DNA of 6,325 bases from a gamma proteobacterium symbiont of Lucinoma myriamae. GTDB taxonomy: Bacteria; Pseudomonadota; Gammaproteobacteria; GRL18. Numbering within the stretch: position 1 is the first letter of the stretch; each line of letters begins with the position of its first letter. The position numbers and the translations under genes were made by a program. Of the stretch, positions 1-5,984 are shown piece by piece. Location: positions 1-6,325 of the forward strand of contig JAHXIM010000551.1 of the NCBI GenBank assembly GCA_025655635.1, written 5' to 3'. The notes below the pieces were generated by a model, which ran no database searches, was not told the origin of the DNA, and was given only the letters and a program-made list of their open reading frames with translations.

Positions 1-12
1 TACATTTTTTTA

Positions 13-65
13 ACCAAATCGACCAGAAAATCTGCGCTTATTATAACATTTCTGGTTGATCTGGT
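13..65. repeat. Long imperfect inverted repeat, 17-bp arms
   Basis: Arms at 13-29 and 49-65 pair over 17 positions: 15 Watson-Crick pairs, one G·T pair (21/57) and one mismatch (17/61). They surround a 19-nt loop. No T-run follows the stem on either strand (a T-run precedes it on the + strand), so it does not look like an intrinsic terminator. It could be an operator, the hairpin of a transcript entering from the left, or part of a dispersed palindromic repeat. Function unknown. Confidence 0.55.
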
Positions 66-240
66 CACTCAAAAATAGGGATAATTCCTTACATTTCAAA
101 TAGATAATATGTTTTTCAGGGCTGACTAAATATTGCCCGGATAAATGATAAAAATTAAGAAAATGGTGATAGACGGGTAGATTTTTTTATTTCTTTTTTT
201 AATAATCATGCATACTAATCTTTTTTTAAAAGGGGACAGA

Positions 241-648
241 ATGCCATTAATTCAATGGAACGATGAATTGAGTGTTGGAATTAATTCAATTGACGAGCAA
301 CATAAAAAACTCATTAATATGATTAATGCGTTGAATGACGCGTTGTTGTCAGGACAAACAAAGCAGGTGCTGAGCGAAATATTTGATGAACTGGCCGTTT
401 ACACAGTAGAGCATTTTGACTATGAGGAAGAATTATTTGCCCGATACGGGTACTCAGAGTCGCAAGCACATAAAAATGAACACAGTGCACTGACAGAACA
501 AGTTAATAATTTACAGCAAAAAGTGAAAAAAGGTGATTTTATGATTAGTATAGAAGTGATGCACTTTTTAAAAGACTGGCTGACTCAGCATATTTTGAAA
601 ACAGATAAAGCTTATGCGGGCTTTCTAAAAGAAAAAGGGGCGATTTAA
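241..648 (+). CDS. Bacteriohemerythrin, single-domain O2-binding di-iron protein
   Basis: This encodes a 135-residue cytosolic four-helix-bundle hemerythrin. The family binds O2 reversibly at a non-heme di-iron site and is linked to oxygen storage, delivery or sensing in microaerobic and methane- or sulfur-oxidising bacteria. All seven expected iron ligands are visible: His21, His58 and Glu62 (HxxxE), His77 and His81 (HxxxH), and His117 and Asp122 (HxxxxD). The N-terminus, with its QW-N-D-x-L-S-V-G-I pattern, is typical. I chose the ATG at 241 over an in-frame ATG at 208 because AGGGGA at 231-236 is a good ribosome binding site 4 nt upstream, and family members start at this point. There is no signal peptide, membrane segment or fused sensory domain, so it acts alone. 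It converges on the kinase gene with 15 bp between stop codons and has no operon partner in the window. Confidence 0.93.
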   Translation: MPLIQWNDELSVGINSIDEQHKKLINMINALNDALLSGQTKQVLSEIFDELAVYTVEHFDYEEELFARYGYSESQAHKNEHSALTEQVNNLQQKVKKGDFMISIEVMHFLKDWLTQHILKTDKAYAGFLKEKGAI

Positions 649-663
649 TCTAAGCAGTAATGA

Positions 664-1623
664 TTACCTTGATCTATTCCAGGGCATTGCATTAGAAAGT
701 TTATTGAGACTGAATTTATCAAATAAGGTTTGAGAGTCACTTTCCTCAGGCATTTTTTCCAGCATTGATAATAATTCATCACAACTTTGTGGTCTTAAGC
801 GTTGGTCAGGTTCCATTGACCAGTCAATGGCTTCCAGAAGTACTTTACTGTATTTTCGTTTGAACGCATCGACAGCAGGCTTCATTGGATCATTATCTTT
901 ACGTTTGTTAGCAGGAGGAGGAGGCGTACCTTCAATACAGCTGCGCATAGTTGCACCAATGGCATATATATCAGTCCAGGGGCCCATATAACCACGTTCG
1001 GTGACTTGTTCAATGGGTGCAAACCCCGATGTAGCGACAATACGAGCATCGTATAAACGAGTTTTCATCTGCTCCCTGACGGCACCAAAATCTAATAGCA
1101 GAGGGCTGCCGCCCTGACGTAAATGAATATTGCTGGGCTTGATGTCCAAATGAAGTAAATCTTTATCATGTATCATTTTTACCCCGAGTAATAATTGGGG
1201 GAAAACCTTTCTCAGTAATTTTTCACTGAGTTTTCCCTTATATTTACGGATATAGTCTTGCATATTCACACCTTTTTCATCCTTCATGACCATATATGCA
1301 GTGCCATTAGTTTGAAAAAAGTTAGTTACATCGACAATGTTAGGATGCTTGAGAGTGGCAAGAGTACTGGCTTCCTGAAAGAAAAGTTTACGTCCTTTAT
1401 TGTAGGATTCCGGGGCAGAAGGATCGAGACTGGCGATATCGGTTTCATTAATCCGTACGGCAAGCTTCTTAGGCATGAATTCTTTAATGATTACTGTCAG
1501 GCTTTCATCAGAGACTAAGTGCGCATTATAGACGATACTGAATCCTCCACCACCCAGCACACTGTCAATAATATATTCATCGACCTGAGTGCCGTTAGAT
1601 AAGGGAGATATATTGTGCTCCAT
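664..1623 (-). CDS. Hanks-type serine/threonine protein kinase, soluble
   Basis: This encodes a 319-residue eukaryotic-like Ser/Thr kinase that is nearly all catalytic domain (about residues 17-290). Visible elements are the glycine-rich loop (LGGGGF, 23-28), ATP-anchoring Lys47 (IIKEF), the αC Glu84 candidate, the catalytic loop HLDIKPSN (Asp160, Lys162, Asn165), DFG (178-180), the APIEQ activation-segment end (Glu205), Asp218 and Arg275. The catalytic-loop residue before Asp160 is Leu rather than Arg, so this is a non-RD kinase and may not need activation-loop phosphorylation. There is no transmembrane segment, PASTA repeat or other sensor, so input must come from partners. The ATG at 1623 is preceded by AGGAA on the minus strand at a suitable distance. 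From memory of the family, such kinases often lie divergent from yicC and beside a PP2C phosphatase and rph; neither of these is present here. Substrates are unknown. Confidence 0.9.
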   Translation of the reverse strand: MEHNISPLSNGTQVDEYIIDSVLGGGGFSIVYNAHLVSDESLTVIIKEFMPKKLAVRINETDIASLDPSAPESYNKGRKLFFQEASTLATLKHPNIVDVTNFFQTNGTAYMVMKDEKGVNMQDYIRKYKGKLSEKLLRKVFPQLLLGVKMIHDKDLLHLDIKPSNIHLRQGGSPLLLDFGAVREQMKTRLYDARIVATSGFAPIEQVTERGYMGPWTDIYAIGATMRSCIEGTPPPPANKRKDNDPMKPAVDAFKRKYSKVLLEAIDWSMEPDQRLRPQSCDELLSMLEKMPEESDSQTLFDKFSLNKLSNAMPWNRSR

Positions 1624-1665
1624 GAGTTCCTGATATTCCTGTTAACTCTTTTTTGTCTAACTCTG

Positions 1666-1671
1666 ATTATA
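1666..1671 (-). promoter_or_regulatory. Candidate -10 element for the kinase gene
   Basis: Read on the minus strand this is a perfect TATAAT hexamer, about 43 nt upstream of the kinase ATG, in the divergent spacer. No good -35 hexamer is seen 16-18 bp further up, so the promoter may be weak or activator dependent. Its would-be -35 region lies in the stretch that also forms the upstream part of the candidate yicC promoter, so the two could compete. Confidence 0.4.
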
Positions 1672-1701
1672 ATAAGATAACCATAGAATTACTATCGACT
1701 A

Positions 1702-1710
1702 TGTTACAAT
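1702..1710 (+). promoter_or_regulatory. Candidate extended -10 promoter for yicC
   Basis: TG at 1702-1703, one base, then TACAAT at 1705-1710 matches an extended -10 element (five of six in the hexamer). It lies 34 bp before the yicC ATG. The -35 region is poor, as is common for extended -10 promoters. It would drive yicC and possibly gmk downstream. Confidence 0.45.
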
Positions 1711-1744
1711 CATTCAATGAAAGTGATAAATAAATGGAGTCTTT

Positions 1745-2621
1745 ATGGTTAAAAGTATGACAGCCTATGCACGCCGGGAAGAAAAATCACCTTTCGGGGC
1801 TATGACAATTGAACTGCGCAGTGTCAATCATCGCTTTTTAGAAATGAATATAAAAATGCCGGAAGAGCTCAGAGCATTGGAAATAAAACTGCGTGAGCGA
1901 ATTAAGGAAAAACTCAAGCGTGGCAAATTGGATCTGCTAATGCGCCTGCATCTGCAGCAAACAGACAATCAGTCTATCGCGTTTAACCGTGATCTGGCTG
2001 AGCAGATTGCTAAGACTCTGCATGATATTGATAAACTGATTTATAATGCAGCTCCGGTTAACGCCATTGATATTTTAAACTGGCCAGGTGTTATGGACAG
2101 GCAGGCCATTGAACAAGATGATATAAAAAAATCCCTGTTTTTATTACTTGATAAAACTCTTGAAGAATTACTGGATGGTAAACAAAGGGAAGGGAAGGGA
2201 AGGCAATGCACTAGAACAAATGATTTCGCAGCGAGTGAGTGAAATGCGTAAACTGGTAAACATGATACGCAAGCAAATGCCGCAGTTGTTACAACTGCAA
2301 AGAACAAGGCTGGAAGAAAAATTACAGACCTTAAAAGCTGATATGGATAATGATCGTCTTGAGCAGGAAATGGTTTATATCGCTCAAAAAGCTGATGTTG
2401 CAGAAGAACTTGATCGCCTTGATACCCACCTAGATGAAATAAGCCGGACTATGGACAGTGATGAAGCAATTGGCAGGCGTTTGGATTTTCTGATGCAGGA
2501 GCTTAATAGAGAAGCAAATACTTTAGGCTCTAAATCCATAGCAAAAGTGATGACTCAGGCTTCAGTCGATATGAAAGTGCTGATAGAACAAATGCGTGAA
2601 CAGATACAGAATATAGAATAA
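1745..2621 (+). pseudogene. yicC: yicC, YicC/YloC-family endoribonuclease, frameshifted
   Basis: Members of this family are stress-associated proteins; the E. coli protein has been described as an endoribonuclease. The reading frame is broken. Codons from 1745 encode the N-terminal domain, beginning MVKSMTAYARRE, up to about 2190 and then run out of frame to a stop at 2240-2242. The C-terminal domain continues in the +1 frame to the stop at 2619-2621, ending in KVLIEQMREQIQNIE, nearly identical to the E. coli C-terminus. The break coincides with a tandem AAGGG tract. Removing 10 bp (two units) would give a single 288-residue protein, matching the usual 287-290, with a REGNALEQMISQR junction like that of family members. 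GGAG at 1736-1739 supports the ATG at 1745. Both halves look well conserved, so the lesion is recent, reversible or a sequence error. If expressed as is, the products would be a 165-residue N-terminal protein and possibly a C-terminal one. Confidence 0.88.
2185..2203 (+). repeat. Pentanucleotide tandem repeat AAGGG, 3.8 copies, at the yicC frame break
   Basis: Three full AAGGG units (2185-2199) are followed by AAGG (2200-2203). The yicC frame would be open with 1.8 or 4.8 copies and is closed with the 3.8 copies seen, because each unit is 5 bp. The tract also resembles a Shine-Dalgarno sequence upstream of the in-frame ATG at 2220. Confidence 0.9.
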
Positions 2622-2639
2622 AACTTTTTTTTATTCTTA

Positions 2640-2670
2640 TTCATATAAACATGAGTCGTGTGAATATGAA
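2640..2670. promoter_or_regulatory. 31-bp imperfect palindrome in the yicC–gmk spacer
   Basis: The site is centred on 2655. Of 15 mirrored positions, 12 are complementary (outer TTCATAT/ATATGAA is perfect), one is a G·T pair (2652/2658) and two mismatch (2647/2663, 2648/2662). The T-run at 2625-2632 lies before it, not after it, so it is not a + strand terminator, and no T-run follows on the minus strand. It ends 38 bp before the gmk ATG, so it fits an operator or a leader hairpin for gmk. Confidence 0.5.
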
Positions 2671-2708
2671 AAACGATAAACTAATAAATCTTAAAATAGA
2701 GAAGAAAT

Positions 2709-3344
2709 ATGTTTAATCATAGTCCTGAGACGAATTGCGGCATGTTATATGTTATCAGTGCCCCTTCAGGTGCTGGAAAAACCAGTCTGGTTAAGGCCTT
2801 GCTGGAAGAAACCGATCTGATTGAAGTCTCAGTTTCTTATACTACCCGGGCACAGCGTCCTGGTGAACGTGAAGGTATTGACTATCATTACATACAATAT
2901 GATACCTTTAAGCAAATGATCACAGATGGACAGTTTATTGAACATGCAGAAGTGTTTGGTAATTTTTACGGTACATCCAAAATGAAAATTAAAGAAAAAC
3001 TCAAGGCCGGCATTGATATTATTCTGGAAATTGACTGGCAGGGTGCACAACAAGTTAAAGAGCAATTTGAGCATTGCACAATGATCTTTATTTTACCACC
3101 ATCTCGTCATGAACTATTATCACGTCTCAAAGAACGAGGCCAGGATGCCGATGAGGTGATTAATAGTCGAATGAATGAAGCCATTGAGCAATTGTCACAC
3201 TATAGTGAATTTGAATATTTAATTGTCAATGACCAGTTCTCTCATGCTCTGGGAGAGTTAAAAGCACTAATCTATGCTTTTCGATTACGTCAAACATCAC
3301 AATGCAGACGTCACCAAAATCTTATTAAAGCACTGTTAGCCTGA
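2709..3344 (+). CDS. gmk: Guanylate kinase
   Basis: This encodes a 211-residue cytosolic enzyme that transfers phosphate from ATP to GMP to give GDP, the required step from GMP to GTP, dGTP and (p)ppGpp precursors. The P-loop APSGAGKT lies at 18-25. The GMP-binding segment follows, with TTRAQRPGE (45-53; Arg47 and Arg50), Glu78 and Tyr87 in FGNFYGTSK. Next comes the ILEIDWQGAQQV strand, then an arginine-bearing lid segment (about 120-140). Length is close to E. coli Gmk (207). The ATG at 2709 has a modest purine-rich site (AGAGAAG, 2698-2704). Met12, just before the first β-strand, is a possible later start but lacks a clear ribosome binding site. The gene lies 87 bp after yicC and 139 bp before rpoZ, a common gammaproteobacterial order that places GDP supply beside SpoT. 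Confidence 0.97.
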   Translation: MFNHSPETNCGMLYVISAPSGAGKTSLVKALLEETDLIEVSVSYTTRAQRPGEREGIDYHYIQYDTFKQMITDGQFIEHAEVFGNFYGTSKMKIKEKLKAGIDIILEIDWQGAQQVKEQFEHCTMIFILPPSRHELLSRLKERGQDADEVINSRMNEAIEQLSHYSEFEYLIVNDQFSHALGELKALIYAFRLRQTSQCRRHQNLIKALLA

Positions 3345-3374
3345 TATTTTTGTTTTTCACGCTTTAAATTTAAC

Positions 3375-3403
3375 TTGTGCAGGAGTCGCCTATTTAGTAC
3401 AAT
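3375..3403 (+). promoter_or_regulatory. Candidate sigma-70 promoter for rpoZ
   Basis: TTGTGC (3375-3380), a 17-bp spacer and TACAAT (3398-3403) form a plausible -35/-10 pair: three of six and five of six matches, with ideal spacing. Predicted transcription would begin near 3410, giving rpoZ a leader of about 75 nt that includes the hairpin at 3434-3460. This suggests that rpoZ, and perhaps spoT, can be transcribed apart from gmk. Confidence 0.5.
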
Positions 3404-3433
3404 GATTGGTTTTCTATTGCATAAATAATATCA

Positions 3434-3460
3434 GCAACTATAACATATTCTATAAGTTGC
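3434..3460 (+). promoter_or_regulatory. Hairpin in the rpoZ leader
   Basis: GCAACTATA (3434-3442) pairs with TAT and AGTTGC (3451-3453, 3455-3460), leaving a bulged A at 3454. This gives a 9-bp stem with an 8-nt loop. It ends 8 nt before the rpoZ Shine-Dalgarno sequence (AGGGG, 3469-3473). No T-run follows, so it is not a terminator. It may stabilise the transcript or affect ribosome loading; no known regulator is recognised. Confidence 0.4.
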
Positions 3461-3483
3461 AAAGATTCAGGGGTATAACACCA

Positions 3484-3756
3484 ATGGCACGAGTGACAGT
3501 TGAAGATTGTCTTGATAATGTACAAAATCGTTTTGAATTAGTAATGGTTGCAGCTAAGCGTGCTCGTCAAATTTCCAATGGGCAAGAGCCTTTAGTTGAT
3601 GAAGAAAATGACAAGCCGACAGTAATTGCTCTAAGAGAGATTGCTGAGGGGAAAATAGGTCCTGAAATTCTGGAAGAAGTTTCAGCTATGGCTCATATGG
3701 GTGTATCTCTGACGTCAGTAGAAGAAGTTGGTCAAGAGATGACCGGCGAAGAATAA
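3484..3756 (+). CDS. rpoZ: DNA-directed RNA polymerase omega subunit
   Basis: This encodes a 90-residue omega subunit, which helps assemble RNA polymerase by chaperoning the β' subunit and, in proteobacteria, contributes with β' to a ppGpp-binding site. The N-terminal MARVTVEDC, the NRFELVMVAAKRARQ helix (about 15-29) and the ENDKPTVIALREI segment (about 41-53) are diagnostic. The C-terminal third is acidic and variable, as usual. Length matches E. coli omega (91). The start is the ATG at 3484, because it gives the canonical MARVTV terminus and AGGGG lies at 3469-3473, a rather long 10-nt spacing. An upstream in-frame extension from 3406 is not family-like and is rejected. Its position between gmk and spoT is the standard one. 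Confidence 0.97.
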   Translation: MARVTVEDCLDNVQNRFELVMVAAKRARQISNGQEPLVDEENDKPTVIALREIAEGKIGPEILEEVSAMAHMGVSLTSVEEVGQEMTGEE

Positions 3757-3764
3757 CCATTGTA

Positions 3765-3792
3765 TTGGCTCTTATCTGAACTGTTATAAAAT
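3765..3792 (+). promoter_or_regulatory. Candidate promoter for spoT
   Basis: TTGGCT (3765-3770; four of six) and TAAAAT (3787-3792; five of six) are 16 bp apart. A TG one base before TATAAA (3782-3790) offers an alternative extended -10 reading. Transcription would start near 3798, giving spoT a leader of about 70 nt. The elements begin just after the rpoZ stop codon. Confidence 0.4.
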
Positions 3793-3819
3793 CAGGGCTG
3801 TCCATCCGCTCAGGGCTGT
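3792..3819 (+). repeat. Direct repeat of TCAGGGCTGT, 18-bp period
   Basis: Identical 10-bp copies lie at 3792-3801 and 3810-3819, separated by 8 bp, just downstream of the candidate spoT promoter. Spacing of under two helical turns would allow a regulator to bind side by side, but chance or a local duplication is also possible. Confidence 0.55.
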
Positions 3820-3855
3820 TTTCGGCTAAGGCTACTCCATTCATTAATATCTGAC

Positions 3856-3872
3856 AGGGACTCTCCCATTTG
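3856..3872 (+). promoter_or_regulatory. spoT ribosome binding site in a small hairpin, with TTG start
   Basis: The Shine-Dalgarno candidate AGGGA (3856-3860) lies 9 nt before the TTG start at 3870-3872. GGGA (3857-3860) can pair with TCCC (3864-3867) across a CTC loop, so the ribosome site can fold on itself. Together with the non-ATG start this suggests deliberately low or conditional translation of spoT. The stem is only four base pairs, so the effect is an inference. Confidence 0.45.
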
Positions 3873-5984
3873 TTTCTAATCAGTGATTTGTGTGCAATGC
3901 TCAATACTTATCTGGATAAAGATAAGGTGAGTGCAGTCTATCATGCGTATTTATTTGGCGCTGAGGCTCATGAAGGGCAGACACGAATGACGGGTGAGCC
4001 GTATATCTATCATCCTATTGCTGTAGCTCGAATCCTTGCTGAAATGCGTATGGACGAAAAGACGCTGATTGCTGCTATTCTGCACGATGTTATTGAAGAC
4101 ACCGAAACCCATAAAGAACAAATTGCCTCACTTTTTGGTCAGGAAGTTGCCGAAATTGTTGATGGCTTGACCAAACTGAATCATATCCACTTTGATAATA
4201 AGCTGGAAGCCAAGGCAGAAAGCTTTCGTAAAATGATCCTTGCTATGGTGAAGGATATTCGTGTTATCCTCATTAAACTAGCCGATCGACTCCATAATAT
4301 GCGTACACTGGGCATTATGCGCCCGGAGAAAGCCCGCCGTATCGCTGCTGAGACATTGGAAGTTTATGCACCGATCGCCAATCGTCTTGGTATGAATGTA
4401 CTGCGGCATGAGTTGGAAGATTTAGGTTTTAAGGCCTATTACCCCATGCGTTATCGAGTCCTGAAAGACTCAATATTGAAAACACGGGGTAATCGAAAAG
4501 CCATCGTTCAGAAAATTCAGGATGCTTTGGAAAAGCGCCTGCTTCATGAAGGCATTGAATGTCAGGTTCTGGGACGAGAAAAGCACCTGTATAGTATTTA
4601 TAAAAAAATGCAAAGTAAGCAGCTGCAGTTTTCAGAAGTTTATGATGTTTACGCCTTTCGCATAGTAGTAGACAATGTGGATAGCTGTTACCGTTCGTTA
4701 GGTGCAGTTCATGCATTGTATAAGCCTATACCTGGAAAATTCAAAGATTATATTGCTATTCCTAAAGTGAATGGCTATCAATCCTTACATACTATTCTAT
4801 TTAGTCCCTATGGTGTACCGATTGAAGTACAACTGCGCACTAAAGATATGCATCGTGTTGCAGAAAATGGCATTGCAGCTCACTGGGGATATAAAGAAGG
4901 TGAAAATAATGGCGGTGTTATTGCTCAGGACAAGGCCAGAGAATGGCTTAAAGGGCTGCTTGATTTGCAGCAAAATGCAGGTAACTCCATTGAGTTTTTA
5001 GAAAATGTCAAAGTTGATCTGTTTCCTGATGAAGTGTATGTGTTTTCACCGAAAGGACAAATCATGGAGCTTCCCAGAGGAGCAACTATTGTTGATTTTG
5101 CCTATGCTGTACACACTGATATTGGCAACTCCTGTATTGCCGCTAAGATCAATCATCAGTATACCCCATTGAGTGCACAATTAAAAAATGGCCAAACCAT
5201 TGAAGTTATTACGGCACCGGGTGCGACTCCAAATCCTTCATGGCTCAATTTTGTTTTTACTGCCAAGGCACGCAGTAATATTCGTAATATACTAAAAAAT
5301 CTGCATCGAGATGAATCAGTGGCATTGGGCACACGTTTACTAAATAAATGTCTTGCCAATATAAATATGTCAGTCCAGGAATTATCTCACAGTCGTATTC
5401 AAAGAGTGATTGAGGACTATAATATAAAGACATTTGATGAGTTATTAAATCAAATTGGTCTGGGTAATCGAATACCTCAATTGGTCGTTCGTCATTTATT
5501 ACCTGAGCAAAGTGATGCGCTGGATAAAGCACGTAAAGAAACTGGTCTATCATTAAATATTATGGGTACAGAGGGCATGGTGGTTCATTATGGACGCTGC
5601 TGCCATCCTATTCCAGGTGATGATATTGTGGGTTATATCAGCTCAGGACGGGGTATTGTTATTCATACCAAATCTTGTAAAAATGCTAAAGATACACGTA
5701 AACAAATGCATAAGTGGATTGATGTTGAATGGAGTGATGATATCACGACTGAATTCAGCGTTTCTTTACGGGTGGTGGTGGAACATCGTAAAGGTGTATT
5801 AGCGACTATCGCTTCTGCCATTGCAGACAGTGAAGCCAATATTGAACATGTTGTTACTGCAGAGGGTGAAGATCAATTTTATTCTCTGGACTTTATACTG
5901 GCTGTTCGTAATCGCAGGCATTTAGCTGATATTATGAGAAATCTGCGAGCCCTGGATATGGTTGCGACTCTGACAAGACTGTAA
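3870..5984 (+). CDS. spoT: Bifunctional (p)ppGpp synthase/hydrolase SpoT
   Basis: This is a 704-residue long-form RelA/SpoT homologue (E. coli SpoT is 702) that makes and degrades the alarmone (p)ppGpp. Domains in order: the HD hydrolase (about 20-180), with metal ligands His48, His72-Asp73 and Asp139; the synthetase (about 230-345), with GREKHLYSIYKKM (235-247), Asp259, NGYQSLHT (301-308) and Glu319; TGS (384-448); a helical region; the conserved-cysteine segment (Cys577-Cys578, then Cys near 601); and a C-terminal ACT domain (about 628-704). The RxKD motif typical of bifunctional enzymes reads KFKD (290-293), a conservative change. Both activities look intact. The TTG at 3870 is chosen because the resulting MFLISDLCAMLNTYL aligns without gaps to the E. 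coli MYLFESLNQLIQTYL terminus. The ATG at 3897 would remove nine family-conserved positions. It lies 113 bp after rpoZ. Confidence 0.96.
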   Translation: MFLISDLCAMLNTYLDKDKVSAVYHAYLFGAEAHEGQTRMTGEPYIYHPIAVARILAEMRMDEKTLIAAILHDVIEDTETHKEQIASLFGQEVAEIVDGLTKLNHIHFDNKLEAKAESFRKMILAMVKDIRVILIKLADRLHNMRTLGIMRPEKARRIAAETLEVYAPIANRLGMNVLRHELEDLGFKAYYPMRYRVLKDSILKTRGNRKAIVQKIQDALEKRLLHEGIECQVLGREKHLYSIYKKMQSKQLQFSEVYDVYAFRIVVDNVDSCYRSLGAVHALYKPIPGKFKDYIAIPKVNGYQSLHTILFSPYGVPIEVQLRTKDMHRVAENGIAAHWGYKEGENNGGVIAQDKAREWLKGLLDLQQNAGNSIEFLENVKVDLFPDEVYVFSPKGQIMELPRGATIVDFAYAVHTDIGNSCIAAKINHQYTPLSAQLKNGQTIEVITAPGATPNPSWLNFVFTAKARSNIRNILKNLHRDESVALGTRLLNKCLANINMSVQELSHSRIQRVIEDYNIKTFDELLNQIGLGNRIPQLVVRHLLPEQSDALDKARKETGLSLNIMGTEGMVVHYGRCCHPIPGDDIVGYISSGRGIVIHTKSCKNAKDTRKQMHKWIDVEWSDDITTEFSVSLRVVVEHRKGVLATIASAIADSEANIEHVVTAEGEDQFYSLDFILAVRNRRHLADIMRNLRALDMVATLTRL

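Noticed and set aside
133..161. TTGCCC–17 bp–TAAGAA as a hemerythrin promoter
   Set aside because: Only four of six and three of six matches in an AT-rich leader where such matches occur by chance.
208..240. Upstream in-frame ATG extending the hemerythrin by 11 residues
   Set aside because: The extra residues are unlike the family N-terminus, and a strong ribosome binding site lies directly before the ATG at 241.
2187..2203. Programmed +1 ribosomal frameshifting as the explanation for split yicC
   Set aside because: The region has rare-type AGG and GGA codons, but even with a +1 shift the protein would keep three extra residues. A 10-bp repeat expansion explains both the frame and the alignment more simply.
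2041..2307. Minus-strand frame opposite yicC
   Set aside because: It is antisense to conserved YicC coding sequence and has no recognisable protein features.
3406..3483. Upstream extension of rpoZ by 26 residues
   Set aside because: Omega proteins begin MARVTV; the extension would be translated from promoter and leader DNA and has no ribosome binding site.
4429..4716. Antisense frame in spoT, and similar frames at 5257-5553 and 5922-6140
   Set aside because: They are shadows of the strongly conserved spoT frame, or overlap its end, with no supporting start signals.
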